Positions 16,286-25,397 of a stretch of 64,000 nucleotides of DNA are shown in pieces. A model generated the notes under the pieces. That model worked only from the letters and a program-made list of their open reading frames with translations. It was not told the DNA's origin and ran no database searches. The stretch lies in NCBI RefSeq assembly GCF_900009145.1, contig NZ_LN889813.1, positions 495,005-559,004 on the forward strand. Reading direction: 5' to 3'. A program made the position numbers and the translations under genes. The stretch comes from Planktothrix tepida PCC 9214. Lineage in GTDB: Bacteria; Cyanobacteriota; Cyanobacteriia; Cyanobacteriales; Microcoleaceae. Numbering within the stretch: the stretch's first letter is position 1; each line of letters starts with the position of its first letter.

Positions 16286-16314
16286 CAAATATTAATTCTT
16301 CGGAAAATAGCTAT

Positions 16315-16362
16315 CATGTTTGAGAATTATGGCGGAAAAGTAGGCTATAATTTTCAAACATG
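16315..16362. terminator. 16-bp stem-loop between convergent genes
   Basis: CATGTTTGAGAATTAT (16315-16330) and ATAATTTTCAAACATG (16347-16362) pair with a single mismatch around a 16-base loop. It sits between the ends of two convergent genes and could stop transcription from both sides, although there is no T-run. Confidence 0.5.
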
Positions 16363-16398
16363 AAACAGCCCTGGGGGGGGTGAGTTTGAGGTGGTGGA

Positions 16399-17694
16399 TT
16401 AATACGTCCAGTTTTGTTTAGTCTGCAAACTGTAGGTTCCATCTTTCACATTCACCCGCTCTGGAATTAGATCTAAATCTCTAAACAGATTAGCTTGATG
16501 CTGTAGGGCATTCAGCGATTGTTCGTCAATGGGGATAATGGCGCGTTCAGCACTATGTTTCTGCAACGTTTCTAGGATGGATGGATCGATTTCGTGCTGA
16601 TCCACCAATCGTTGAGCGACTTCTAATTCCTGTTTTTTCGCCCAAGCTCCAGCTTCATTGACTTCTTCTAATATTACTTTTAGCAGATCAGGATAGTCGC
16701 GGACTAGCTCTGGAATTGCGTAGTAATAAGTTGGAACTTCTAAAGAGGCTTTGTCACCAAAGATGCTCTCTAGGTCTGCAATCGAACGTCCTGGGTAAGA
16801 ACTTCGGGTTTGAGTGGGTGTATAGGGAACCCAAACCACCCAAGCATCAACTTCCCCTTGTCGGAATAGGAGGAGCGCCTGTGGCTGCGTCAGATAAACG
16901 GGTTCAATGTCGCTAAAATGGAGTCCTACTTTTGCTAACGCTCGGATCAACACATAATGGGCACTGGAGCCTTTATCAAAGGCTATCTTCTTACCCTTGA
17001 GGTCAGCAAGGGTCTGAATGGGTGAATTTTCTGGGACTAGAATCGCTTGACCTTTAGGGGATGTATATTTTTCTTTGGCTACCCGCACAAACACATGATC
17101 TGCGGCTTGGGAGAAGATACTGGCTGTACCACCCCCCCCACAGAAATCAATTGTCCCGTTACTCAGGGCTTCAATCAGGGAAGAAGCTGATAAAAAGCTT
17201 GTCCAGGTCACAATCAGCCCAAAGGGTCGTAAACGTGCTTCCAAGAAGCCTTGACTGCGGAGAACCTCAAAATTGGTCATCCCCTCTGGATACCCGATTT
17301 TAAGTTGTTTAAGTCGTCGCGCTTGTTGAGCTAAGGGTGTGTTACCCGCGTGAGCAGAACGGTTAGAAAACCAGCGATCCAAAAGGATACAGAAAATGAT
17401 ACCCCCCACAAATAGTCCCACGGTTTCCCCTAACCGAAGGGTTGAGTTTTTGGGGGAATTAACCGGATTGGCTGGACTCGCCTGACTGATTGGGGAGGAA
17501 AGTATATAGCCAGATTCAGGAGCAGCAATCAGATGAGGATTAAACCCTAGACTTAAAACCAAACTTGAGATAACACCAATACCAAATCGCAGAATAAACC
17601 GAGAGACAACCGATCTAGGCAAAATAATCCTCCGTGATCTTAAGATATTTTGATCCCTGAGTTTAGACAAAAGATCAAGCCAATAGCTAATCAT
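16399..17694 (-). CDS. ABC transporter substrate-binding protein, NitT/TauT/SsuA type
   Basis: 431 residues. Two hydrophobic segments precede the binding domain: FGIGVISSLVLSLGF (about 36-50) and VGLFVGGIIFCILLDRW (about 90-107). The mature part has the family hallmarks: LKIGYPEGMTNFEVL, the SSLIEALSNGTIDFCGGGGT loop, FVRVAKEKY, ILVPENSPIQTLADLKGKKI, VEAWVVWVPY-like DAWVVWVPYTP and the C-terminal hinge. The sulfonate/taurine/nitrate group is clear, the ligand is not. No permease or ATPase gene is adjacent, so it is an orphan binding protein. The second membrane segment before the domain is unusual and suggests membrane anchoring. Confidence 0.88.
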   Translation of the reverse strand: MISYWLDLLSKLRDQNILRSRRIILPRSVVSRFILRFGIGVISSLVLSLGFNPHLIAAPESGYILSSPISQASPANPVNSPKNSTLRLGETVGLFVGGIIFCILLDRWFSNRSAHAGNTPLAQQARRLKQLKIGYPEGMTNFEVLRSQGFLEARLRPFGLIVTWTSFLSASSLIEALSNGTIDFCGGGGTASIFSQAADHVFVRVAKEKYTSPKGQAILVPENSPIQTLADLKGKKIAFDKGSSAHYVLIRALAKVGLHFSDIEPVYLTQPQALLLFRQGEVDAWVVWVPYTPTQTRSSYPGRSIADLESIFGDKASLEVPTYYYAIPELVRDYPDLLKVILEEVNEAGAWAKKQELEVAQRLVDQHEIDPSILETLQKHSAERAIIPIDEQSLNALQHQANLFRDLDLIPERVNVKDGTYSLQTKQNWTY

Positions 17695-18066
17695 AATAAC
17701 CCCTTCGATAAATATATTTTATGGACATAGCCGGATGAATTGAAAATAGGAGATTAAAGTCAAAGTATCACTTTAGCAAATAGGACAAAATATGAATGGC
17801 TAGATTGATTTTGCTCCCCTGATCAAGCCACCCTGAAAGGGCAGAAAGCTTAAATCTTTATTATTTAACTTATTTCCATAAAAATAATTTATGATTGGAA
17901 TAGATAGCCCATCGCATAATAGAATACAACCAAAATCTTAGACTTTTAATGGCTATTTCTATATTATTAGAACTTACGCAAATCTTCTAATTTCTGGATA
18001 TTGGGGGCTTGATTGCTTAATTTAAGCGATCTAGGGTTTCGGTGAGCGCATAGGTGTTGATGAGGG
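17695..18066. other. Intergenic, 372 bases, divergent promoter region
   Basis: Lies between the binding-protein gene (minus) and the CadD-like gene (plus). AT-rich, with no coding frame, strong hairpin or named motif that I can see. Confidence 0.5.
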
Positions 18067-18741
18067 ATGCTGATGGATTGGTTAATGACCACAATTAAAA
18101 TTGGCCTAGCTGTTGCTGTAGCAACAACATTTGATGACAATATTTATTTGACGGGTTTCTTCAGTGAGGTTAATCGAACGTTTCGTCCTAAACATATTGT
18201 GGTTGGTGAGCTTATCGGATTTACCGTATTGGTAAGCGCTAGTTTGATTGGTTTTTTCCTGGGGTTGGTAATTGACTCAGCTTGGATCGGCTTACTGGGA
18301 ATTTTACCGATCCTTATTGGTCTTAATAATTTACTCAACCTGAATAAGGATGATTCAACGGAAGATAAATCAACGAATCTGAAAATAAACGCTAGATATC
18401 GAGGATTTGATTCTCGAAAGCGATCGCTATGGGACGTAATCCGAGATCGGCAAACCTATAGTGTTTCCGCAGTTACCATTTCCAACGGGGGTAACAATTT
18501 AGGGATCTATATCCCCTTATTTGCGAGTAGCAGCATCCAAAGTCTTGCTGTGATTATACCTGTTTGCTATTTCATTGTTTGTTGCTGGTTATTTATGTCC
18601 TATAATCTGACTCGTCAACCGGGTATTGCGGTTGTACTAAGCCGTTATGCTAGTAAGATTTTTCCCTTTGTGCTGATGTGGCTGGGTTTCAGGATTCTGT
18701 TAGATAGCGAATCCTATCGTCTTTTTCTCCCCAATATTTGA
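18067..18741 (+). CDS. CadD-like cadmium resistance/permease family membrane protein
   Basis: 224 residues with about six hydrophobic segments. The start TTIKIGLAVAVATTFDDNIY matches the CadD family, in which the acidic FDDN motif in the first helix is conserved. GFTVLVSASLIGFFLGLVID, IGLLGILPILIGL, VSAVTISNGGNNLGIYIPLF and FPFVLMWLGFRIL follow in the family order. CadD proteins of Gram-positive bacteria confer cadmium resistance; in cyanobacteria the substrate is not established. No metal-responsive regulator is next to it. Confidence 0.85.
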   Translation: MLMDWLMTTIKIGLAVAVATTFDDNIYLTGFFSEVNRTFRPKHIVVGELIGFTVLVSASLIGFFLGLVIDSAWIGLLGILPILIGLNNLLNLNKDDSTEDKSTNLKINARYRGFDSRKRSLWDVIRDRQTYSVSAVTISNGGNNLGIYIPLFASSSIQSLAVIIPVCYFIVCCWLFMSYNLTRQPGIAVVLSRYASKIFPFVLMWLGFRILLDSESYRLFLPNI

Positions 18742-18909
18742 CCCATAAACATGATTAACGTTTTATTGTAAAAGTACCATTCCTGAAGCTAGACAATATA
18801 AAGCAAAAACGCACCTGTATCTGCCAAAAGGCTCCACAAGCGCGTCGCTAAAAAACATGGATTTAATCTTAAAATCTGTTAGAAAACCAAAACCGGAAAC
18901 CCAACAGTG

Positions 18910-19428
18910 CTAAAATCGTTCTGTTTCTGGTCGGCTAGGTGCGGGAACAGCCCCAGGTTGGTTAATAAACAGGTTAGCTGCACTATCATTTTGATAAATA
19001 CAGTTAATCGTGGGATTACTTTCTAAATCTCCCGTAAATCCAAAGGTATTCATCCGTTGTTTACAATCTCGCTCTTGCTGATTATTCAGGAGATTCCGTT
19101 GTTTTAAAATTGCCCAGTTACTCGTGCGGAGAACACATCCCGGTTGTAGTTTCGGTTGCGTTACATAAACATTGAAGGGGTTGAGGGTGACAAAGACACG
19201 CAGATCCGTTACCATCGCACTTGCACCAAATTTAATACAGGTTTCGGTACTCGGTGCATTGCGGTCAATAAATTGACTGGAGGCGACGTTTTCTGGGGTT
19301 AAGGTGGTTGTGGAACTAATTGCAATCCCAATCCCAATTCCCAGAATCAGTACCCCGCCAATCACTGCTAAAGCTGTGTAATTAAAGAGTGAAGGTTTAG
19401 CAGGTGCCATTTTGGTTCTACGTCTCAT
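18910..19428 (-). CDS. DUF3172 domain protein (cyanobacterial)
   Basis: 172 residues. Basic N-terminus, one membrane helix (TALAVIGGVLILGIGIGIAI), then a compact domain with four cysteines (ETCIKFGAS, QPGCVLRTSNWAIL, ERDCKQRMN, INCIYQND). This combination, including FVTLNPFNVYV, is the cyanobacterial/plastid DUF3172 family. Function unknown; paired cysteines suggest an extra-cytoplasmic, disulfide-bonded domain. A group II intron remnant lies just upstream of the start. Confidence 0.88.
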   Translation of the reverse strand: MRRRTKMAPAKPSLFNYTALAVIGGVLILGIGIGIAISSTTTLTPENVASSQFIDRNAPSTETCIKFGASAMVTDLRVFVTLNPFNVYVTQPKLQPGCVLRTSNWAILKQRNLLNNQQERDCKQRMNTFGFTGDLESNPTINCIYQNDSAANLFINQPGAVPAPSRPETERF

Positions 19429-19475
19429 ATTAACTCAACAGGGTTGAAACACTCAAACTAGAGTAGAGTATATAT

Positions 19476-19551
19476 TAGGGGTCGAGGGAGGCTTTGCAAC
19501 CTCCGACTCCCATTCAGAACCGTGAAGAGCGACTTTCACCGCACACGGCTT
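19476..19551 (-). ncRNA. Group II intron remnant: domains V and VI
   Basis: On the minus strand, 19550 to 19516 reads AGCCGTGTGCGGTGAAAGTC, GCTCTTCACGGTTCT: the 34-nt catalytic domain V hairpin with the AGC triad, the GAAA tetraloop and the two-base bulge region. It is followed by a second hairpin (GGAGGTTGCAAAGCCTCC inside flanking GGGAGTCG/CTCGACCC), fitting domain VI, and then the probable 3' end near 19476. Sequence upstream to about 19690 may be further intron, but neither a maturase/reverse transcriptase frame nor a convincing 5' end is present. It is a dead 3' fragment or one deleted internally. Confidence 0.78.
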
Positions 19552-19715
19552 AAGAGTCTATTTGACAGGAACGTCTCGCACAGCTTCTTCATGTTAACAT
19601 AATTCAATATCTCTAGGGGCATAACTTCCCCTGCATCGTGTTTCCTCTGTTGTCTGAAGACACGCTTGTTTCCACACTCCCATCTATTTTTTTATGAATG
19701 TTGAATTAAACAAAC

Positions 19716-19743
19716 ATTGGCGGAAGGAAAACCCTCCGCCAAT
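19716..19743. terminator. Stem-loop downstream of speD
   Basis: ATTGGCGGA (19716-19724) and TCCGCCAAT (19735-19743) pair perfectly; two more G-C pairs can form after one mismatch. On the minus strand a T-rich tail (GTTTGTTTAATTC) follows, so it may end speD transcription about 210 bases after the stop. Confidence 0.45.
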
Positions 19744-19951
19744 ATCGAGTTTGAAGTTGTGAATGTTGATGCAACTTTCAAAGAATGAGTCACTTCACTG
19801 TGTGACTGTAACGAAGGTTTAAGACAGGAAATGTTACTTCTGTGTTAAGTTTAAGGATTCTTCAACTCAATTTTGAGGAGATGCCAAAACTAACGAAAGG
19901 ACGAAGAACAAAACCTATCTTGATTTCATTCCGATGACCGATGGACGGGTT

Positions 19952-20371
19952 TTAACCGCGAGTTCCAGTCTCAACTAAAGTTGCTAAGGATTCTTCACTA
20001 ATTGAATCTGGAATTTCAGTGTCTTCGGGTTCATAACCGCGTTTAAATTCCCGGAATCTTACCTGTTTGGCTTGAAGCGCGGTTTCTAGAAATTTAATGG
20101 CTCGCTGAGGATTTCCTTTTCCACAAAAGAACAAGTCAGCAGCGAAATATCCCAGTTCTGGCCAAGTGTGTATAGCAATGTGAGATTCAGCTAAGGTTGC
20201 TGTTGCAGTTACTCCGTGAGGACTAAACTGGTGTACACATAAGTCGATGAGGGTAGCCCCTCCAGCAGAAATTGCATCAAGCATCGCGCGGCGGATGCGT
20301 TCAGGATCGTTCAGAAGTTCTGCGGGACACTGCCAAGCGTCAACGACCAGATGAGTTCCCAATTGTTTCAT
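19952..20371 (-). CDS. speD: S-adenosylmethionine decarboxylase proenzyme
   Basis: Makes decarboxylated SAM, the aminopropyl donor for spermidine. The prokaryotic class is a small pyruvoyl enzyme that self-cleaves before a Ser. Here the site is in TLAESHIAIHTWPE, Ser63 when counted from the ATG at 20371. Other marks: KQLGTHLVVDAWQC at the start, GATLID, HGVTATA, YFAADLFFCG. I place the start at 20371 rather than the in-frame TTG at 20407 because KQLGTHL is the conserved N-terminus and GGAGG lies 14 bases before it. That gives 139 residues; the C-terminal acidic extension of about 25 residues is a little longer than average. Confidence 0.95.
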   Translation of the reverse strand: MKQLGTHLVVDAWQCPAELLNDPERIRRAMLDAISAGGATLIDLCVHQFSPHGVTATATLAESHIAIHTWPELGYFAADLFFCGKGNPQRAIKFLETALQAKQVRFREFKRGYEPEDTEIPDSISEESLATLVETGTRG

Positions 20372-20457
20372 TCTGTGTGGTTTTACCTCCACCCTATAGT
20401 GTCTCAAACTTGACTATCATATCATACATTTTGAGAATTTGTGCAAAAATTTAATCC

Positions 20458-21513
20458 TTAAGAATAGGTGGCTCCATTGGGAAGAATCGCTCCTTCCAAG
20501 GTCGCTTCGTTTAGATTACCAATACCCAGACTCGCGCCGATCAGGTTGGTTTCACAGAGGTTAGCCCCGGTTAAATTAGCTCCCTTGAGAGAGGTCAACA
20601 GGAGTCCAGCCCCGGTCAGGTTGGCATGACTGAGGTTAGCCCCCCGCAAGTCGGCTTCTAAAAGGGTCGCGCCTTCTAAGTTTGCGCCACTGAGATTTGC
20701 TCCGCGTAAATTGGCTTGAGTCAAGTCGGCGTGTCTCAAATCGGCGTTATGTAAGCTCAAACCGTTTAAATTTGTATTTTGGAGATTCGCATCCTGGAGA
20801 TGGCTTCCATTGAGGTTGGCTCCGTTTAAGTTCGCGCCACTTAAATCAGCCCCTTGTAAGTTAACCCCCGTTAAATTAGCAACACCCAGATTAGCTTCTC
20901 GCAAACTGGCTTCGCTGAAATCTGCATTCACCAGATTAGCACCACTGAGGTTCGCTCGGTTGAGATGCGATCGTACAAATTTAGCTCCCGTTAAATTCGC
21001 ACCACTGAGATCGACTTCACTTAGAATTGTTCGGGTTAAATTAGCCCCACTTAAATCAGCACCGCTTAAAATAGCTCGGCTCAGGGTTGCCCCCACCAAA
21101 ATCGCATCGGTTAGTTTACAACCGTTGAGCAGACAAGCTGAAATTAAACTGGCAGAGGTCAGATTAGCCCCCGTCAAATCACTATGAGATAAAATTGCCC
21201 CACTCAATAAGACACCACTTAAGTCAGCATGGCGTAAAATGGTATCGGTCAGACTGGCACCACTGAGATTAGCTTCAACTAAAACGGCCATTGAGAGGTT
21301 AACTTGACTCAAATCAGCACCATTCAGGTTCGCTCCAATCAATCGAGCGCGAGATAAATTGGAGCCTTGTAACGTAGCATTACTGAGGTTAATGCGATTG
21401 AGCTTAACGTCTTTTAGGCTTGCCGCTATGAGATTAGCAGCACTAAAATTCCTTTCTCCTGTGGCATATCGCGTTAACAACTTATGGGCATCGATAATTT
21501 CACTGGCCTTCAT
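20458..21513 (-). CDS. Pentapeptide-repeat protein
   Basis: 351 residues, of which about 30 to 345 are uninterrupted A(N/D)LXX-type pentapeptides (for example ANLSGANLEGATLLEADLRG). Such proteins fold as a right-handed square beta-helix. The length gives about 60 repeats, or 15 coils. A short helical head (ASEIIDAHKLLTRYATGERN) precedes the helix. No glycine-rich DNA-gyrase-protection feature or enzyme domain is visible; function unknown. The DNA has a locally higher GC and repetitive character, explaining long but meaningless frames on the opposite strand. Confidence 0.95.
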   Translation of the reverse strand: MKASEIIDAHKLLTRYATGERNFSAANLIAASLKDVKLNRINLSNATLQGSNLSRARLIGANLNGADLSQVNLSMAVLVEANLSGASLTDTILRHADLSGVLLSGAILSHSDLTGANLTSASLISACLLNGCKLTDAILVGATLSRAILSGADLSGANLTRTILSEVDLSGANLTGAKFVRSHLNRANLSGANLVNADFSEASLREANLGVANLTGVNLQGADLSGANLNGANLNGSHLQDANLQNTNLNGLSLHNADLRHADLTQANLRGANLSGANLEGATLLEADLRGANLSHANLTGAGLLLTSLKGANLTGANLCETNLIGASLGIGNLNEATLEGAILPNGATYS

Positions 21514-21769
21514 AAAAAATGAACGATTTAGTTTAATGTGTTAATCGTGGAAATTCACCCTGAATCGCTTTTAGTGCAGTTCATGGCAACGGAAAACAAT
21601 GCAAAATAGACGTTGAGATGTTAGAAAAAACCAAAGGTTTTTGGTTGGTTATTATGGATCACTTAGCCCGAATGATCTTGAGTATAAATTCTTGATCGGA
21701 ATTTAATTGTATCGGGCTTTGCTCCTCGGCTTTATCCAGGTGAACGGCTGATCATAGAGTGAGTTCAGC

Positions 21770-22069
21770 TTAACTCGTGTCACCCGCAATCCGAGTGTAT
21801 TGTTCAATTAATCTCCAAACGATTGCTAAACAAAATTTCTGAAAATAATCCTGTGGCTGAAGTGGAACATTCCCCAAACTCTCAAAAACAACACAAGAGC
21901 GCAAATGCAGAGCAGTTGTAGCGAAGGGTTGACCCGGATTTTTTAGGGATAAGCCAAAACTCGATAAATTGACGAAGCTTGAGTCTAATGTAGATTTCAG
22001 ACGAGTGTAACGGGCTAGATGTCTACCCCGAAAGAGATTCCTCCATCGCTGTTGATTTGGGATATTCAT
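21770..22069 (-). CDS. Hypothetical protein (uncertain)
   Basis: A 99-residue frame from the ATG at 22069. Its composition is protein-like (NIPNQQRWRNLFRGRHLARY, VNLSSFGLSLKNPGQP, QPQDYFQKFCLAIVWRLIEQ), but I recognise no family and there is no strong ribosome-binding site close to the ATG. It occupies most of the interval between the pentapeptide gene and the GHL10 gene. The flanks (21514-21769 and 22070-22372) show no other gene or clear structure. Confidence 0.4.
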   Translation of the reverse strand: MNIPNQQRWRNLFRGRHLARYTRLKSTLDSSFVNLSSFGLSLKNPGQPFATTALHLRSCVVFESLGNVPLQPQDYFQKFCLAIVWRLIEQYTRIAGDTS

Positions 22070-22372
22070 AAAAGCAGTTTGAATCCTCAAACCCTAACAA
22101 CCCGTTCTTCCTAATCGCTGACAAGCTAGGCACTATTGCCGTCTTGACCGGTTCTAGGGGGTTCATCTGGGCTAGGATTTGGGAAAACTTATCTTTTCAC
22201 CTCGATCCGTTAAAATTGCCTCTTAGTTAAACATAATAGCTGAAAACTTAACTAGGCAAGGTAGGTTTTTTCAATTCTGTTAGCTCTGAGGCAGGTTAAA
22301 AGTGCTGATTACTCAATCAGTATCCCGAAAAACCTGACTATTAAGATAAAGTGCGATTATGTAGGAGATTCT

Positions 22373-23428
22373 ATGGAAGTTCGTGGTGTCTGGTTAACGA
22401 ATACTGATAGTCGAGTCATGTTTTCTCGACAGACCATTGCAGAAGCGATGGAGTTTTTGGCGGAAACGGGCTTTAATGTTGTATTTCCGGTGGTTTGGAA
22501 TAAGGGCGTGACGTTGTATCGCAGTCAAGTCATGGCTCAAGCCTTTGGTGTAGAAATCGATTTCTATGTTAAGGGACGTGACCCCCTGCAAGAGGTGATT
22601 GAGGAAGCTCATCGAGTGGGGTTAAAAGTCATTCCTTGGTTTGAATTTGGATTTGCTAGTTCTTATCAACAAAATGGCGGTAGAATTCTCGCTCAAAAAC
22701 CGAGTTGGTCAGGTATTAATTCTACCGGAGGATTAGTTGTTAAAAATGGCTTTGAATGGATGAATGCTTTTGACCCAGACGTGCAGGATTTCGTTCTTAG
22801 TTTGGTTTTAGAGGTTGTTAGAAAATACGATATTGATGGGATTCAAGGGGATGACCGGATGCCCGCAATGCCTTCGGAAGGAGGCTATGATGCAAAAACG
22901 GTTGCTCGTTATCGGGCAGAATTTAGCCGTCAACCACCCAGCTATTCTAAAGATCCGCAATGGGTACAATGGCGAGCCAATATTTTAACCGATTTTTTAG
23001 TTCGTTTACGTCGAGAAGTGAAAGCGATTAAACCGCATTTATTAATTTCAATGGCTCCGAGTATTTATAAATGGGGTTTAGATGAATATTTACAAGATTA
23101 TATTGCCTGGATTGATCAAGATTTAGTCGATTGGATTCATCCTCAATTATATCGGCGCAATTTTTGGAGTTATAAAGGGTTAGTGGATCAATTGGTGGAT
23201 GTTCAGTTTAGAGATTGGCAATTACCTAAACTTTCTCCAGGAATTTTAGCAAAAATTGGTTCCTATTGTATTACGACGGATGACTTATTAAAAGCCATTG
23301 ATTACAATCGATTTAAAGGGGTAAAGGGAGAGATATTTTTCTTTTATGAAGCCCTCAGACAAGATAATAATGCCTTGGCGACGGCTTTGAGAACAGGCCC
23401 CTATAGGACTCCGGCGAAATTAAAATAA
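22373..23428 (+). CDS. GHL10 family glycoside-hydrolase-like protein
   Basis: 351 residues forming a TIM-barrel glycosidase-like domain (GHL10, formerly DUF187). Seen: EVRGVWLTNTDSRV at the start, LAETGFNVVFPVVWNKG, the VIPWFEFGF strand, WMNAFDPDVQDFVLSLVLEV, YDIDGIQGDDRMP with the acidic pair expected near the active site, LISMAPSIYKWG, and DWIHPQLYRR. No signal peptide is visible, which is unusual for this mostly exported family. A hairpin follows the stop (23435-23465). Substrate unknown, likely glycan. Confidence 0.93.
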   Translation: MEVRGVWLTNTDSRVMFSRQTIAEAMEFLAETGFNVVFPVVWNKGVTLYRSQVMAQAFGVEIDFYVKGRDPLQEVIEEAHRVGLKVIPWFEFGFASSYQQNGGRILAQKPSWSGINSTGGLVVKNGFEWMNAFDPDVQDFVLSLVLEVVRKYDIDGIQGDDRMPAMPSEGGYDAKTVARYRAEFSRQPPSYSKDPQWVQWRANILTDFLVRLRREVKAIKPHLLISMAPSIYKWGLDEYLQDYIAWIDQDLVDWIHPQLYRRNFWSYKGLVDQLVDVQFRDWQLPKLSPGILAKIGSYCITTDDLLKAIDYNRFKGVKGEIFFFYEALRQDNNALATALRTGPYRTPAKLK

Positions 23429-23434
23429 AAGGTG

Positions 23435-23465
23435 GTTGGGTGTGCGTAAGTGTGGCGCACCCAAC
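23435..23465 (+). terminator. Hairpin after the GHL10 gene, related to GGTGCGT repeats
   Basis: GTTGGGTG (23435-23442) pairs with CACCCAAC (23458-23465); the loop contains GCGTAAG as in the dispersed elements at 7651 and 27268. It may terminate the GHL10 transcript. Confidence 0.5.
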
Positions 23466-23496
23466 TGTCAACAGTCAACCGTTATTCTAAAGCATT

Positions 23497-24993
23497 ATGC
23501 AAGAAAATTTAGAGATAGCAAAAATTAAACTATCTGTTATTATTCCCTACTGGAAACAGAGGGATTTTTTATTGGATTTTATTACAGATTTAGAATACAC
23601 GATGGAGGTGGATTATGAAATTATTATTTTAGGTGTAGGTAATGTCAATTTATTGAGTTTTGAGTTAGAAGATATTCTCAAGTATTTAGAATTGCAAGGT
23701 CATCAATTTTTGGGGTTTGAACCTTCCCAAACCGCAGAAACTATTTTTAACCAAGCAATTTCAAAAGCAAAAAGTGAGTATATTATTTGGATACAATATC
23801 CAGTAGTATTTTTCTGTGAAGGATTGCAGGAAGCGATTAAAATTTTAGATAGCCAGTTAGAAATTTGGGGAGTTTATAGTAATGAAAAATGGGATTTAGA
23901 GTATTTGAATCTAGGTGAAAAACCAGAAATTCAAGGAATTTTTAGAAAATCAATTTGGGAAACAGAGATTATTTTAGAAGAAAATTCAATAAAACCGTTT
24001 AATTGGAAATTTCAATTTAAAAACAATCAAAACCATGACAAATTTTGTCATCTGAATCAAAAAATATATGAACTTAAAATAAATGATTTTTTGAAATCAG
24101 AAAGTCAAAGGTTAAAAGTTCAAGAATCATCTTTAGTTAGTGTTTGCATCCCTACTTATAATGGAGAACAATTTATTGCTGAAGCGATTTCTAGTGTTTT
24201 ATCTCAAACCTATTCTGCAATTGAATTAATTATTTCTGATGACAATTCCCTCGATCAAACTGTGGCGATCGCTCAATCCTTTCAAGAACAAACCACCATT
24301 CCTATTTCTATTTTAACCCATAACCCGCTCGGACTTGCCCAAAATAGTAATTTTTGTATTGAACACTCTCAAGGGAAATATATTAAATTTCTCTATCAAG
24401 ATGATATTTTACTTCCGAATTGTATTGAAAAAATGGTAACTTTAGCAGAAACTGACCCGGATATTGGATTAGTATTTTCACCCAGAAAAATGTTTTTTCT
24501 AAATCAAGAGAATATCGATTTAGATTTAATAGCCGTGTATCAAGATTTTGCTAATTTACATCAAAGTTGGTCAAATTTAAACTTGATTCAATGGGGAATA
24601 GAACTCCTCAACGATCCCAATTTATGGGAACATCCTATTAATAAAATTGGGGAACCCAGTACCGTATTATTACGGAAATCAATCTTTGAAATCATCACAG
24701 GTTTTGACCCGCAATTAAATCAGTTAGTTGATTTAGATTTATGGTGGAGAATATTAGGACAGTTTAAAGTCGGCTTTGTGGAAGAAACCTTATCTTATTT
24801 TCGTCTCCATATTCACCAAAAAACCTATGAGAATATGCAGCAAGATCAAGCAATGGATCTCAACTTTTATCATAAAATTTACTCTCATCCTGATTATGAT
24901 TTTTTTCCACCGATTTATCGTAAGCAAGCCTTCTTGATCTATGATTTCATTTTAAATAATAGAAATTATTCAGGTAAAAATTATAAAGATTGA
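23497..24993 (+). CDS. Protein with two family-2 glycosyltransferase domains
   Basis: 498 residues. The first domain (about 10-200) starts KLSVIIPYWKQRDFLLDFI and is divergent: I see no clear DxD. The second (about 210-430) is a regular GT-A domain: LVSVCIPTYNGEQFIAEAIS, ELIISDDNS, and YQDDILLPNCIEKM as the metal-binding DxD region, then GFDPQLNQLVDLDLWWRI. Only the second half is likely catalytic. It lies with other glycan-related genes (GHL10 upstream, TPR/OGT-like at 27320), which suggests surface-glycan assembly; acceptor and sugar unknown. Confidence 0.88.
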   Translation: MQENLEIAKIKLSVIIPYWKQRDFLLDFITDLEYTMEVDYEIIILGVGNVNLLSFELEDILKYLELQGHQFLGFEPSQTAETIFNQAISKAKSEYIIWIQYPVVFFCEGLQEAIKILDSQLEIWGVYSNEKWDLEYLNLGEKPEIQGIFRKSIWETEIILEENSIKPFNWKFQFKNNQNHDKFCHLNQKIYELKINDFLKSESQRLKVQESSLVSVCIPTYNGEQFIAEAISSVLSQTYSAIELIISDDNSLDQTVAIAQSFQEQTTIPISILTHNPLGLAQNSNFCIEHSQGKYIKFLYQDDILLPNCIEKMVTLAETDPDIGLVFSPRKMFFLNQENIDLDLIAVYQDFANLHQSWSNLNLIQWGIELLNDPNLWEHPINKIGEPSTVLLRKSIFEIITGFDPQLNQLVDLDLWWRILGQFKVGFVEETLSYFRLHIHQKTYENMQQDQAMDLNFYHKIYSHPDYDFFPPIYRKQAFLIYDFILNNRNYSGKNYKD

Positions 24994-25397
24994 TAAACCT
25001 TTCAACTCAATGGCGGAACAATTGCTAGAATTGCACTGTCTGGGTATTCAAGTCAACCCTAAACCCCATAAAAATAGAAAAAGTTGACCGATTTAATATC
25101 ACCCTCTGTAATCATTTTGCCTCTTCCTCTGGGTAGAGAGGGATCAGGAATAACCCTCTCTATCTCCTGAATTACTATTAGAAGTTAAGCCCCAAAAAGT
25201 CGATATAACCATTGTTCTAGGAGTTGTAATTCTTGAAAACGTCTATGAAACAACCAGAAATCTTGTCTTTATTCCCTTTTTTGATAAAATTTAACACACA
25301 TCAAATAGGATGACTAGAGAATCTGGCTAATAATTTTTGACTGTGTTAAAATCACCGGAGATCACTCAACAATTCAAGATTTAGGACTGTTTTAACT
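24994..25397. other. Intergenic, 404 bases, with one hairpin
   Basis: A perfect 9-bp inverted repeat TAGAGAGGG/CCCTCTCTA (25134-25142 with 25154-25162) is the only clear structure; no T-run follows. No coding frame of interest. The region should hold the promoter of the RTX-like gene. Confidence 0.5.

Noticed and set aside
16399..18741. Complete sulfonate or metal uptake operon
   Set aside because: Only a binding protein is present and the CadD-like gene is divergent; no permease or ATPase gene is adjacent.
20458..21513. Dense short repeats and long antisense frames
   Set aside because: They come from the pentapeptide-repeat coding sequence; the antisense frames are low-complexity shadows.
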